Shown here: positions 1 to 11,184 of the stretch, piece by piece | Layout of the letters: each line of letters opens with the position of its first letter | Numbering within the stretch: the stretch's first letter is position 1 | Assembly: GCA_964058845.1 (NCBI GenBank) | Contig: CAXKVR010000814.1 | Coordinates: 1-27,404 of the forward strand | Direction of reading: 5' to 3' | DNA length: 27,404 nucleotides | Source: Carex sylvatica | Taxonomy: Eukaryota > Streptophyta > Magnoliopsida > Poales > Cyperaceae | The notes under the pieces: generated by a model | Database searches by the model: none | Told to the model about the DNA's origin: nothing | What the model saw: only the letters and a program-made list of their open reading frames with translations | Translations under genes and position numbers: made by a program

Positions 1-2380
1 AAGCTAGTTGCATGTAATCATCAATGCAGTACTGATACTGATACTGATAGGAGGTCACCACTCTTTTCTCTCTCTTTCCTTCTTCCCCTTTTGACTCGAT
101 GCCTTCTCTCATTTCTGCTTCTTCTATCCTAACCCTTTATTACCACAAATATATATAGCTTCAAAAGGTTACATACATGCATACAGTACTTGGCATCTCA
201 AAAGTAACCCATATCATATGTATATAAAAAAAGTAGCAAACTTTTAACAATGCAAAGTACTTTTTGTTAAAAATGTGAACCAACTGCTAGTAATGTTATT
301 TATTCTTCACAATGAACACCATATTTGTAAAATAAAATAATGCTTAATGCAGGAGAAAATCAACTTCATAAATGTTTCAAAACAAACTATTTCAGTATCA
401 TTTTTATTAGTTATCAGAACAGACTGTGACTGAATTTTTGGACAAATAAAATTAAACTTTGACTAATTTAGGTCAAACCACTATAGGTACGTAGTTGATA
501 ACAAAAAATAATGTGTCAATCAATCTGTTTTCAAATTAGATGTATTGGTGATCTGTACAAATACCAGAATACATATCCACCAAAAATTAAAAGATCCCTT
601 TTTAGTATAGCAGAGGGACCAAATTTTTATGAAGACTGGAATGCTTGTATATATGCTACCGGGTGCAAAATTGCAAAAATTTCACCAAAATGTCAATTCC
701 TAAATTAAAAAAAAAAAGTAGTGGAAAATGTCACAAGAAAATATAAAGCCTATATATTATGGCATTAACAAGTAACATCACATAAGTTTGAGGGACCAAA
801 TATATGCAACAAAACCAATGTCCTCTTGAGTATATCCAAAAAGTTGATAAAAGGTGATATGTATGCTTTGGTACTATAAAGGATATATAATGGGTATATA
901 GAGTTATAGACTAACCTTTTCAGAGATGAATTAGGGGAGTATAAAAATTGGGATGGAAGCTCCTTTCTGGGGTTGGAAGAAATGCATGGACCATCTCCCC
1001 CTTTGTCTAACTCATCACTAGTACCATGATTAGATTCATGATCCTCTTGCCTTATTCTTTCATGCATCTCTGTAATTAACAATTATAACAATTACTGATC
1101 AGCAATCTTTTTTGAGTTGAAGCCCTAATAAAGGTAAGAATCTCTCAAAAGCAGTTCCTACTGCTCATCATTATTCCTATATATAGCAATTATTGATTAC
1201 TATGATTTTGTTCAAGTACATAGTAAAAGGCTCTATATATCTTTAGACAATACTCCAATAGGATTAGGATCTTAAATTTGAATTCATATATTTTTATAGC
1301 TGCTATAGGTCACACCATTTTTCATTAAAATATAGCTGCTATGGGTCACACCATTTTTCATTAAAATATAAGCTCATACATTTTACGTCATATGTTTTAA
1401 AAAAAAATGTTATTCCACATGTTTCATTAGAGAAAAATACAAAGAAAAAAATGGACAAACAGTGGTCCAGATTAGCAAAAGGGACTGGACATTATATTCT
1501 ATTCTTCTTCCAGCCATAGCAGAATATATAAATTTGTTTGTTTTGGTGAAAGAAGAAACTAAACGTGAGGGGCAGATATGGAAATAAAGAAAAATACTTT
1601 CTATATATTTCAATTAATATTTGACTATACAGTATGCTATTAATATTCATGTGGAAAATAAAACAGTTATAACAATTAATAAATGTAGTTGGCAAAAACA
1701 AGAACCCACTTTGAGAAAACCAAGGAGGATATTGCGTATAAACTATAAATCCTTAAATGAATTTAATTAAAGCATGAAACAGAAAATAGAATAGAAAAGC
1801 AATGTTACCTCTCCTGCCCAGGTCATTTTTCATGCTTCTATACATCTGTTCCAAAACCCAACACCAAAACAATTATTTTCTATTAGGTGCAATTAAAATT
1901 TTCAAGCAAAGAGGAAACAAAATTAAGGTGAAAATTTTCTTACTTGGAGGTGGCTCTTGACATGAGATATGGTGAGACCTTTTACATCCATCAACTGAAG
2001 AATAAGCTTAGGTGTAGCTTCTACAAAATAGAAATTAATAATATTATTATGAAATGAATGCAAAATTAAATGGGCTTGAAAAAAGGAAACAGAAAAATAA
2101 AATAGATGTCCAAGATCCCATAAACAATAATTAATGAGCAAAAATAAATTAGCAAATTAACCTCTGCAAGACTACAAGTGTTATTTGCATGGAAGCTTAA
2201 AAACTCTTTAGCAAATAAATGTAATGAAGAAGAGAAGAGAATAGAAGACATACTATCTTGGCCACCTAGTCTTTGAATGGCATGCACAAAACAACGGTGC
2301 AGATCAGGTGTCCATCTCAACCGAGGCACCTTCGACCTAATATATGGTCTAACTGCTCCATTTCTACCATAATTTCCCAT
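1..2380 (-). CDS. G2-like (GARP) MYB-type transcription factor, five exons, 3' end outside the window
   Basis: Exons on the minus strand are 2380-2254, 2020-1944, 1845-1809, 1069-916 and 128 to beyond 1. Every intron has GT..AG ends and all junction phases agree, giving 174 codons so far. Exon 1 begins MGNYGRNGAVRPYIRSKVPR, followed by LRWTPDLHRCFVHAI and RLGGQD. Exon 2 supplies ATPKLILQLMDVKGL and SHVKSHLQ, and exon 3 begins MYR, completing the SHLQMYR signature of the GARP DNA-binding domain (about residues 18-73). Splitting the domain at GGQD/KATP and SHLQ/MYR is usual in this family. Exon 4 is polar. Exon 5 is highly charged, then has a YQYQYQY run and CIDDYMQLA. Family knowledge: nuclear, sequence-specific DNA binding through a single MYB-like helix-turn-helix. 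The start is supported by an in-frame TAA two codons upstream (2384-2386). It resembles the unnamed Arabidopsis G2-like group near At1g14600 and At2g38300. Target genes cannot be told from sequence, and I do not assign a symbol. Confidence 0.93.
1295..1366. repeat. 36-bp tandem duplication inside intron 3 of the GARP gene
   Basis: Two adjacent 36-bp units, 1295-1330 and 1331-1366, differ at a single base (ATAGGT versus ATGGGT). They lie well inside the 739-bp third intron (1070-1808), away from both splice sites. The near identity suggests a recent local duplication. No function is apparent. Confidence 0.9.
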
Positions 2381-2386
2381 TAATTA

Positions 2387-4417
2387 TTTCTTCTCTCGAT
2401 CTTCTCACTAGCCCAACAAGCAAACAGTAACAAAAAGACCTATCTAGCTACTCAATGAAGCAAGTTTTCTCGGTTTTTTTCTCTCTTGCCTCCAGTTAGT
2501 AGCAAGGTTTCTCAAGTGGTGTGCTTTTGCAAAGGTTAAATTAAGGTATTATTATATATTATTATATGAGGTCTTGTAAAGATATATCGTTGGGGTTGTC
2601 TAGGATAAACGCAACACTGAAGGGGAGAGGTCTACACATCACGCGATATAGTCATTATTAGCACAATTTAATGCAAAACAGGTAGAGAGGAGAGAGAGAG
2701 AGAGTAGAAGAAGAAATCAGGAAAATGAAAGTAAAAAAAAGAAAGAAAACCAAACAAACAAACAAAGAGGGAGACAAATGGAAAGGAGACAATTAAAATT
2801 TTATCCTAGTGAGACAGGAGGGGATCATATATTAGCTGTTTTATCTCTGCGTGGGAAAGTAAGAAATTTTCAATGTCGTCGCATGAATATAGCCTACTTC
2901 CAAATTATTATTAATTATGACAGTGGGACAGCTATTTTGACTACCTTTTATGAGAGAGAATACGGAGTAAAATGTTCTTAGGTGGACTTGGTCTATTAGA
3001 CCCATTCCATTCTCTTAATAAATTAAAATTAATGTATGGCCAAATAAATTGGAAATAGAAAGAAAGAATTGTTTTGCCAATTAGTTGGTATCTTTTTCCT
3101 GTCGATCTATGTTGACATAATCTACGGATGTCATATTCTAAATAGCTAGGCTAACTAGAATAAGTTAGCTGGTTTGTTTGACAGTGTCACGACATGACAT
3201 GTATAACGTGTGTTAATTATATTTAAAAAATTTTAACAAGTACGAATTTTGTAATACTTGTTTGGATTTTAATTTACAAGGTTCGTGTTATCACGTTATT
3301 GATGGACAATTCAAAACCAAATTTACTTCCAACAAAAATAAATTATTTACTAGTACAGAGATTATATGACTTGAGACTTTTGTATAAATTCATTGCTCAT
3401 TGAGCACAATTTGTACTATTAATTCCGTCTAAAGTAAAGAGTAAAAATTTAGCAAAAGATGTTATAGTTGTAACTACATAATTGTTATTAGCTATACTAA
3501 ATCCTTACTAATATCTTACTTTCAAAAACAAGAATTTCAGTACAAAAGAATAATTACATTTCAGTTCATATTGCTGTTATATATGCATTGAAAACCGTTT
3601 AATTGTTTAATTTGCTAAACCTAATTTGGGAATATATAAGAGTGGAGAAACGTACTTAAGAGTAAATTAAAGGACAAAAGAGGAATTTCCACAAAGAAAA
3701 GGACAGTAGAGGAAAAAATATGCACCATCTAGCAATCCTGACATTATTTCTTGACAAAATTAAGCTACTGAAAGATTTGTGTGTACAAGTTTTTGAGTGA
3801 ATTTTGAATTTATTTTAGTGAAGTATGTACAAGTTACATGTACAAATCAAAGATGAGTATATACTTGATTGAAAAAAATAATGTCACGTGTCGAAATCAA
3901 AATTATATATGCCATAATTTTTTATTTTTTTTGCTCTTATCTTTTGAACTATGTACAATCTTTTACAATAAAAAAAAAGTAGACTGGTAATCGGATGGTA
4001 CGTGGAAAATTTAGGAAGTAAATGGTATGAGTGTATGGATTAAATTATAGGATTCTTAATTTGTATTGTCAAGAAAAAAATACGTATGAGTGGTAAATGT
4101 AGTAAATCTTTTTGAGTAATTTTTTTTTTTACAAATGTTATATGTTATAATAATATAAAATTAGAGGTGGGGCCACGAAGTAGGAGAGGGTGGGGCAAAA
4201 AATTTCAGGACAAAATAAAATGTATAATTCTTTTAAACACATGTATTTTTGTAAAAAAAAATTTCTGAAAAAAGCTTGACAACATGTGGCTTTGTCACTT
4301 CATAGTTCATACAATCTATTTTAAGACTCAAAATATAAAAATCATCAGTACTAAAGGTAATTTCAACTTTTAAAAGAAAGATTTTAGTAGTTTTCCAATT
4401 CACCATATATGCTACTG
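2387..4417. other. Upstream flank of the GARP gene, no gene seen
   Basis: About 2 kb between the GARP gene and the first MITE. It includes a purine-rich stretch with an (AG)7 run at 2691-2704 and AG/AA-rich sequence to about 2770, which could be proximal promoter of the minus-strand gene. An open stretch at 2778-2981 on the plus strand has no recognisable domain and I treat it as chance. The rest is AT-rich with no clear repeat boundaries. Confidence 0.5.
2552..2558 (-). promoter_or_regulatory. Candidate TATA box of the GARP gene
   Basis: Read on the minus strand this is TATATAA inside a longer AT-rich run (about 2548-2568). It lies about 170 bp upstream of the ATG at 2380, so transcription would start near 2520-2530 with a leader of about 145 nt. 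AT-rich runs are common in this window, so the call rests on position alone. Confidence 0.3.
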
Positions 4418-4426
4418 GTCTTGTAC

Positions 4427-4629
4427 GAGAGATTATCCTCTGCGGAGTTTTTCCGTGTGGAGCTGTGCAGTTCTTTTTATCTGGTCTGTTTGTTTTCGAT
4501 CGAATGGATCAAAACAAAGGGGACTGTTCTTTTGAGATCTGATCTGGTCTGTCCGATCAAAACGAACGGATCAGATTAAAAGCTCCTCACAGCTCCGCAC
4601 GGAAAAACTCCTCAGAGGATAGCATTCCG
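4427..4629. mobile_element. Mutator-like MITE, family A, copy 1
   Basis: A 203-bp foldback element. Its left end (GAGAGATTATCCTCTGCGGAG) pairs with the reverse complement of its right end (CGGAATGCTATCCTCTGAGGAG), and the inverted similarity runs through most of its length, including TTTTTCCG and the GATCTGATC core. Flanks GTCTTGTAC (4418-4426) and GTTTTGTAC (4630-4638) match at 8 of 9 bases, as expected for an aged 9-bp target duplication. The length of the duplication suggests mobilisation by a Mutator-type transposase. No coding capacity. A second copy is at 17898-18073. Confidence 0.85.
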
Positions 4630-4638
4630 GTTTTGTAC

Positions 4639-5173
4639 TGGTGTGAGTATTTATTGAAAGAACCATGTCCAGTTAGTTTATGTACAAGTAAAATTTAAGA
4701 GAAGAATAGAGATTTTACTGTTTGCCAAGGAAAACGGCTATAGAATCTCTGAACCCACGATTTTCTTGCCACGCCTTTTCCTCTCTCTTTTTAACATCTC
4801 TGTTCTGCGAACTGTACGTACGTCTGTCTGTACAGAAGCTATAAAGATATATATACATATATACATCTCTATACATAAATCTTTTTAATTTCTAGAGAGA
4901 ATATATATCATATAATTAATTTCCAGGTTTTGAACAGCTAGTCATAGACTGAAGTGAAGTATGTAGGTATATATATATTTTGATTATTTTCTCATTCTTT
5001 GTTTACGTACGTACGCCACATCTTGTCACAAAGTCAACTAATGAGATATGATAGGTATATATATATATATACGTATATGTGAGCTATGGCTGTCTCAGTC
5101 TGAAACCCTAGCTAGGAATTGTAATTTATAGTTGGAGTTGGCCTTTTCAAATCAATCACATGAAGAAATATGT

Positions 5174-5204
<31 letters not shown>

Positions 5205-6036
5205 ATTAGGAATATATATGCATTGACGTGAGGAAGGATCGAATGAAATAGATTTGAAGAGTACGTAGGAGATGCATGAGAAAAGGTCTATCTTGTCCAC
5301 TGACTAATAAAACATATATGTTTTATATTTCCAAATAAAATAGATGCTTCAAGTTGAGGGGAAATTTGATAATTATTTTATATTCTGACAATTTTATTTA
5401 TCTATATTATTCATATATGTATGTGAATTAAAAACGACATAGTTTGGTTCATATCTTTATTGTACAACAAGAATTGAAATTTTAATGGTCTCAAATTAAT
5501 AAATTTTGACGTGTACGTTGTCAAGCAATACTATAATTTTATGATATTTGATTTGAAATAACATATCTACAATTTTATCTGAATTAATGTTTTTGAAAAA
5601 TCATTCTTAAAGTTTTATTATTTTTATACATATAATTTACAGTTTTCTTGTTTCAAACTTCCGACATAATAAATATTAAGCAGCGGAAATGACAGGGAAA
5701 TATACGATCCATTAATTATCCAATTTCTTAGGGCAGGAAGGCAATTATTACCGTTGAAAATTTTAATGAACATTATTGTTATAGAAAAGCCCTTCCACAT
5801 AATGGTATACTTTTCAAGTCAATGAATGTTGAAAAAATGCATTCCTTAGAATAAAAGTATCAAAACTGTAACCAACTAGATGTCCCCATTAAATTAGAAA
5901 ATTCATGGCCAATGAAAAATAAAATAATCGACCAACAAAACGACAGGCTCAAAAGTCAAAATGGAGTTTGGACATTTCCAACTTCAGCTGTTTTATTTTA
6001 TTTTAATTAGTAATTTATAAAACAATATATCAACCA
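4639..6036. other. AT-rich intergenic stretch without a recognised gene
   Basis: About 1.4 kb. The segment 4770-5100 has a pyrimidine-rich patch (CCTCTCTCTTTTT), repeated GTAC motifs and many TATATA runs, which could be a leader or non-coding transcript, but no splice-consistent reading frame emerged. A GT microsatellite lies at 5179-5204. From 5300 to 6036 nothing distinctive was found. Confidence 0.45.
5179..5204. repeat. (GT)13 microsatellite
   Basis: Thirteen uninterrupted GT dinucleotides. On the minus strand they produce a threonine/histidine run in an open frame, which is an artefact and not a gene. Likely length-polymorphic. Confidence 0.97.
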
Positions 6037-6045
6037 TAAAAATCA

Positions 6046-6242
6046 GGAAATAAGTCTGTACGTTGTTATTTCAAAGGAATTAATGACATCAACCTGTTAT
6101 TCCGATCAACCGTTCTATTTTTTTTTATACACGAATCTCAATGAAAAAAATTATACAGAAATTTTAACGAAAATCAACAGTTGAGATCTAAATAATTAAC
6201 AGGTTCATGTTATTTCATTGGAATAACAACAAATTTATTTCC
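6046..6242. mobile_element. Mutator-like MITE, about 197 bp
   Basis: Inverted termini: the left end starts GGAAATAAGTCTG and continues with TTGTTATTTCAA and AACCTGTTAT. The reverse complement of the right end starts GGAAATAAATTTG and continues with TTGTTATTCCAA and AACCTGTTAA. Arms are about 55 bp with small indels. Flanks TAAAAATCA (6037-6045) and TACAAATCA (6243-6251) match at 8 of 9 bases, indicating a 9-bp target duplication. No coding capacity. Confidence 0.8.
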
Positions 6243-6251
6243 TACAAATCA

Positions 6252-6732
6252 ACTTTATGTATAGTGGCAAAGGACAACACCTTCTGCGTTGTATATATAC
6301 ATAGAAGGTCACGAATTCGTGACTCAGATAATTAATTTTTTATGAAATAATGTTAAATAAAAAGGCAGTCAATGATGGGGCTAAGATTTTTATTCAATAA
6401 TGTCAAATAAAATGGTATTTCAATTTTTTATTTAATAAAGCTAGAAACTAATATAATTCTAATATTTATTTTATTTTATTTAGAGGATCAATATATTGAC
6501 CCCACTGGAAGGTCAAACATCATGAATTGGTCCACACAGTATATATTAAATGAGATATATAATTAAAGTAAATTATATACTTGTTATTACAATGGGTATT
6601 ACAAAGAAAGTCTTGAAATGGAAAATTTGAAGTTTTCAAATTTTAGTTACGTAACTGAATAAAGTATAAACTGATCGTTATTATGACAACGTATAGAGCG
6701 AGACATGATTATTAAGAAATACAATATAATTA
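6252..6732. other. AT-rich stretch with nothing recognised
   Basis: About 480 bp between the MITE and the copia remnant. Short similar phrases containing AATGTTAAATAAAA or AATGTCAAATAAAA occur near 6348 and 6400, but there is no convincing repeat boundary, coding segment or RNA gene. Confidence 0.5.
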
Positions 6733-7020
6733 AGGCTAGATAGCTATAAGCACAAAAGTATAAAGGAGAACCAAAGTACCAAAAGGAAGTTGTTTGGATA
6801 AAAGTTCAATTTTGAACTTGGTGTGATTAATAAAATTGCAAATTCAGTGGATCTTTGTTATGATAATAATGGAGCCATCTCATATGCTAGAGAGCCAAAG
6901 TCGCACCAACAATCCAAAAACATACTTTGACGTTTTAATCTTATTCTAGAGATTGTGAATTGAGGTGATATGAAAAACATGTCAGATGAAAACAGATGTA
7001 AATATATTCGATATGTTGTC
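6733..7020 (+). pseudogene. Copia polyprotein RNase H fragment, with stops
   Basis: From about 6832 one frame reads ANSVDLCYDNNGAISYAREP and then KSHQQSKNIL. This matches the end of plant copia polyproteins, where a YCDNNGAI..A.EPRSHQ.SKHI motif precedes the LIREIV and RGD segments. Here RFNLILEIVN and GDMKNMS follow. Two TGA codons sit where the family usually has arginine, consistent with CGA to TGA decay. An earlier small deletion after GTTGTTTGGATAAAA shifts the frame. Not functional. Confidence 0.85.
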
Positions 7021-8620
7021 TAAATTTCTTTGCAAATCAAACATGAAATACATATTAGAGGTATATGTATTAGATACATGAATGATTAGATCTAGTGTTT
7101 ATTATTGAAATACTATAGAGATTTAGATATATATATTTGTATGTTTATGTTTTATATTATGTTTCTTGAATAAGTTATCACTTGTAATATATCATCAATT
7201 CGATGAATTGGATTATGAAACTCTATTATGGAATGCGATATTATTCTAATTAGTTTCTAGTCTTTATTATTAGTGGGAACACTGATAATTCTATGGACTA
7301 GTATGTGGATTGATTGTTGATCATGTTTCACGAATCATTGATATGCATGGGATATCCAATTCAATCACATGGATACATGTTTGGGTAACATAGTATTGCA
7401 CAGACCCACGATAAAATACTATATGGATTATTATGTGTCTTTAGTTTATTTTATACAATAATTTTGTTGAATCCTTAGACCTAAGGTCATCATTGATTTC
7501 TTCAATGAGGATTGTATACTTTGATGCTATCAAACATTAGTCTTAACCAGGTAACTATAAATGTAGTAATTGGGTATATTATGAATCATGTGGAGAAATG
7601 TGAGTGATTAAGATGGAATTTATACCTCTCATATAATGAGAGTATGATGTTTTTAGGTCTCTCTAGAAAGATAGATTGAGAAATGCATGGCCGTGTTATA
7701 TGGTTGATAGTCAACCATATGAAAGACGTCAATCTAACTTTGATATGAGAAATCAAAGATTGTACTACACAAAGTTGACACATATCCTGCTTTGAGTACT
7801 GTTAACATGACAAGTGATAAAGAGATAATTAACTTAAGTAATTGTGAGGTTTTTGTCGGATATTGACATTCATACAATTTGGGTGGTCATAATGTTCTGT
7901 TAGGGGCCACTTATGATTTGTGTGCCGGAAAAGATAGCTCATTGCCAACATTGCATTAACCTATTGGGTCACACATAAGAACAGGGTTGAAAACAAAATT
8001 AAATCCATATATTAATTTCTGACAAATGTATTAGATACATAAAATATTTGACTTTAGTACAAGTGGGAGACTACTAGAAATGTACTAATAGGCCATAATA
8101 TTTTAGCCCTTGATTAATAGTTAATTGAGTAATTAAATATGGATTAAGTCTTTTTGGGTTGCATCAATATATGGGTCCGAAATATATGTTTTTGATTTTT
8201 TTTTCTGATTTAATCTGATCTAAATGGGTCCAATATATTATATATACATGAACTGTTTATTTTTGGATACATACTGATACATGTTATATTTTTGGATAAG
8301 AAAATGATAGAGAATATAGAAAAAAAAAACGGATACAGATTTCGTTTAGACTGAAATCTGATCCTAGTTTGTACTAGTTCAAAAACCGCAAGAGAAAAAG
8401 AAAAGACAAGAAAAGACTGTCAGTTGGCGCTAGCACTCTGACTAACGATTTTTTTTTAATCTGTTTGTGCGGATACTTGTAGAGACGTGACTGCGATTGT
8501 TGTTGTATGGATTACCTGTCAAGAACTAAGAAGATTACTGCTAGGACTTGAAGATTTTATTGTGCGTCTAGTGGTAAACTCTATATTTATTTTGAAATTG
8601 GTTTAACACATGGATTCTTT
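6733..8620 (+). mobile_element. Decayed 3' part of a Ty1/copia LTR retrotransposon
   Basis: It starts in a reverse transcriptase/RNase H remnant (6733 to about 7020), passes through about 1 kb of non-coding 3' internal sequence, and reaches a purine tract, AAGTGGGAG, at 8061-8069. Such a tract is typical just before the 3' LTR of copia elements. The LTR would begin near 8071-8075 with a mutated TG end, and its right end is unclear (about 8600-8650). No 5' LTR or primer-binding site is in the window, so this is a truncated insertion on the plus strand. The order of pol end, purine tract and LTR agrees with that orientation. Confidence 0.75.
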
Positions 8621-8649
8621 TTTTTGGGTAATGAACAAAGTGATGTACT

Positions 8650-9049
8650 GAATCGAATTGTTGCACTGTAATTACCTGTCAACTATTGAAAGCACACAAA
8701 ATCTATTTAATTAAGATTAACCTGCCTAAAAATAGCCTAGGGGGAGGGGGTCTTTAGGAATCTGTTACGAGATATGCAAAATCGAATATAGACCAAACAT
8801 TGTCTTTACCATCATCCAAAAATACCACCGTACATTAACAGACCAAGCTCAAGCTAAGCTATAGCTGCTGTTTACATGCAGCTACTGGTTCGCTACATTA
8901 CATTCTATCACTATTTCCACCATACTGATCTCTTTGATTTTTTTTTTTTTTTTAAAATAATCAAGTGCCCGTTTCATATATGAAACACGATAGTAACTTA
9001 CATACTACTAATATGAATATATATTTGACCATATAGCAGCTAAACACTA
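8650..9049. other. Short intergenic stretch, nothing recognised
   Basis: About 400 bp between the copia LTR and the CACTA element. It contains a G-rich patch (TAGGGGGAGGGGG near 8740), a T run near 8940-8954 and the insertion site of the CACTA element. No coding or RNA gene seen. Confidence 0.5.
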
Positions 9050-9076
9050 AATCACTGGTGGAAAAACAGAAATCAG

Positions 9077-9545
9077 GATCGGCTATATGAAACAACCGAT
9101 ACTAGTATCTATCTGGATCGGTTCGCTGAACAAAACTGATCCTAATAGTTAATCAGATCGGATTTTTTAAACAACTGATCCTAATAGTTCCTCTATCAGG
9201 ATTGGTGGTTTATAAAAACCAATCCTGATAGTATCAGGATCAGTTGTTTATAAAAACCGATCCGGATACTATCAGGATCATTTTCTCTAAACAACTGATC
9301 CTGATAGTTTTCAGGATCAGTTGTTTAGAGCAACTGATCCTGATACTATCAGGATCGGTTTTTTTATTAACAACCGACCCTAATACTTTGTTTTTTTTTT
9401 TTTAAAGTTGGTTCTGTAAAAAAAAAAAAAAAAATATTAGGATCGGTTGTTAATAAAAAATAGATCATAATACTTTTTTTTTTTTTAAAGTTGGTTCTGA
9501 AAAAAACAAATTTAGGATCGGTTGTTTCAAACATCCGATCCTAGT
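9077..9545. repeat. Left subterminal repeat array of the CACTA element
   Basis: About nineteen copies of GGATCGG/CCGATCC and close variants (GGATCAG, CTGATCC), mostly in alternating orientation, so adjacent copies form small palindromes of about 38-45 bp. In CACTA elements such subterminal motifs are binding sites of the TNPA-type protein. Two long A and T tracts separate the last units (about 9390-9500). Confidence 0.9.
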
Positions 9546-10780
9546 AGTAATATTAATTTCAAATAAAAAAGTTTGAAATTTCGTACTTATAATTTTCTAA
9601 AAATCATTAATTAATTTTAAAAATAAAGTAAAAATTTCCTACTTGCTTAATTGAATACATATTCAAAATAAATTATGAAATTTCTCTTATAAAATGAGAG
9701 TACAAGAACATTGATCATTTAAAAATGAATATATGCATAATTGAATTGCCAATAAGGCAATAAGATTCTAAATAACACATATCAATTGTTTGCTGCTAAT
9801 TTGTTTAGCATTGAGTATTTTGTGTGATAAATTGGTTCCAATTCTGCATCTCACAAGCAAAGAAATACTAATATAGTTTATAACACATTTAAAAAGAAAT
9901 AAAAACCACATACCTATGTTACAGAAGTTTCTTGAGGAGATGAAGTCTTCAAATGGTCTAATTTTGATAGTTTCATCATCATACCATGATAAAAATTAAT
10001 GGGATCATGAAACACGTTCTTGTTAATATATACAAACTTTTTGTTTGCCGAAATAAAAAAATATTGCAAGTACAAACATCTTAATCAAGCATTAAATTTT
10101 TTTTATAAGAATGACAACTATAAAGTCTAATTAATCATATAATTAATTTAAGTAATAAAATGCACAGAAGACTATTAAACTTATCAAGTGTTATCCGGAT
10201 AAACGAGAAATTTTAATAATCATTTTGTCCATCATCTTGATTCCATTTTTCTTTGTTTTCTGTGTAACAAGATTTCATTTCAAAACCCAAATGTAACATA
10301 TCTTCATTCAATAAAACAAATAAGAACTTGATCCTTATTTTTACTAAAAAAAAAAATATTAATTTGTCAATCATCATTTGGATAAAATTAGATAACCTTC
10401 TATAGTCAAAAATTAATTTGTCAATCAATTTGTTCATTATTATCAAGATGGTTGTTTAAACTTATTATTTGTTTGTGTTACATCTTTCTCTGCTTCCTTA
10501 TACCTGTTTGTTGTTCTGAAAAATGGAAAATAAACATGCTATTTAAATTTTTTTATTAAGTTGGGATGCTTCTGACTAATCAAAGTAACAGGTCCGTTAA
10601 TATTTTTTGGCCTCTATAATTTAAGAGAAATCTAAATTAAACTAATGAGCCATATAATTGGAGTTGGATTTCTCAAATTTGAATAACATAGATAATGAAG
10701 TATATATGCACTCAAATTAGAATATTTGAATTTTAGATTTTAGAATATTGTAAAAGATAAAATAATACACAAAAAAATGA

Positions 10781-11174
10781 GTAGAACTAGGGTGTTCTTA
10801 AGTTCATCAAATCCCTTGGTGAATTCAAGTCTAAAATTCATCAAATCGATTTTAAATGACGAATCCGAACCGTTCAAACCCGTTTACCTTACGAGTGATG
10901 CGTCTACATGTAAAAACTTTAAACATTCGAATTAATTTACTATAAAGTCAAGCGGTCAAAAAACATTCAAAAAATGAATGCATCAAAATTAATTTATTAA
11001 ACTTCTAATTTTTGACCACTTGACTTTATACTAAAATAATTCGAATGTTTAAAATTTTCAAATGTAGACTCATCGCTCATAAGATAGGCGAGTCTCAACG
11101 GTCTATATTCATAATTTGAAGCCAATTTAATGGGTTTTAGACTTGAGTTAACTAAGAACACCCTAGTTCTAATC
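10781..11174. mobile_element. Foldback MITE, family B, complete copy nested in the CACTA element
   Basis: Termini TAGAACTAGGGTGTTC (left, from 10782) and the same motif reverse-complemented on the right, with arms of about 170 bp each meeting near 10980. Inner landmarks AACATTCGAATTA and AGTCAAGYGGTCAAAAA occur in both arms. Flanks AAAAAATGA (10772-10780) and TAAAAATGA (11175-11183) agree at 8 of 9 bases, suggesting a 9-bp duplication. No coding capacity. The transcript would fold into a long hairpin. Confidence 0.8.
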
Positions 11175-11184
11175 TAAAAATGAA

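Noticed and set aside
2778..2981. 67-codon open frame on the plus strand upstream of the GARP gene
   Set aside because: No recognisable domain, lies in the likely promoter of the minus-strand gene, and frames of this length are expected by chance.
5112..5300. Minus-strand frame with a threonine/histidine run
   Set aside because: The run comes from the (GT)13 microsatellite and the rest has no protein-like features.
9077..9545. Regularly spaced repeats considered as a CRISPR array
   Set aside because: Repeat units alternate in orientation, vary in sequence and lack unique spacers of constant length; they are CACTA subterminal repeats in a plant genome.
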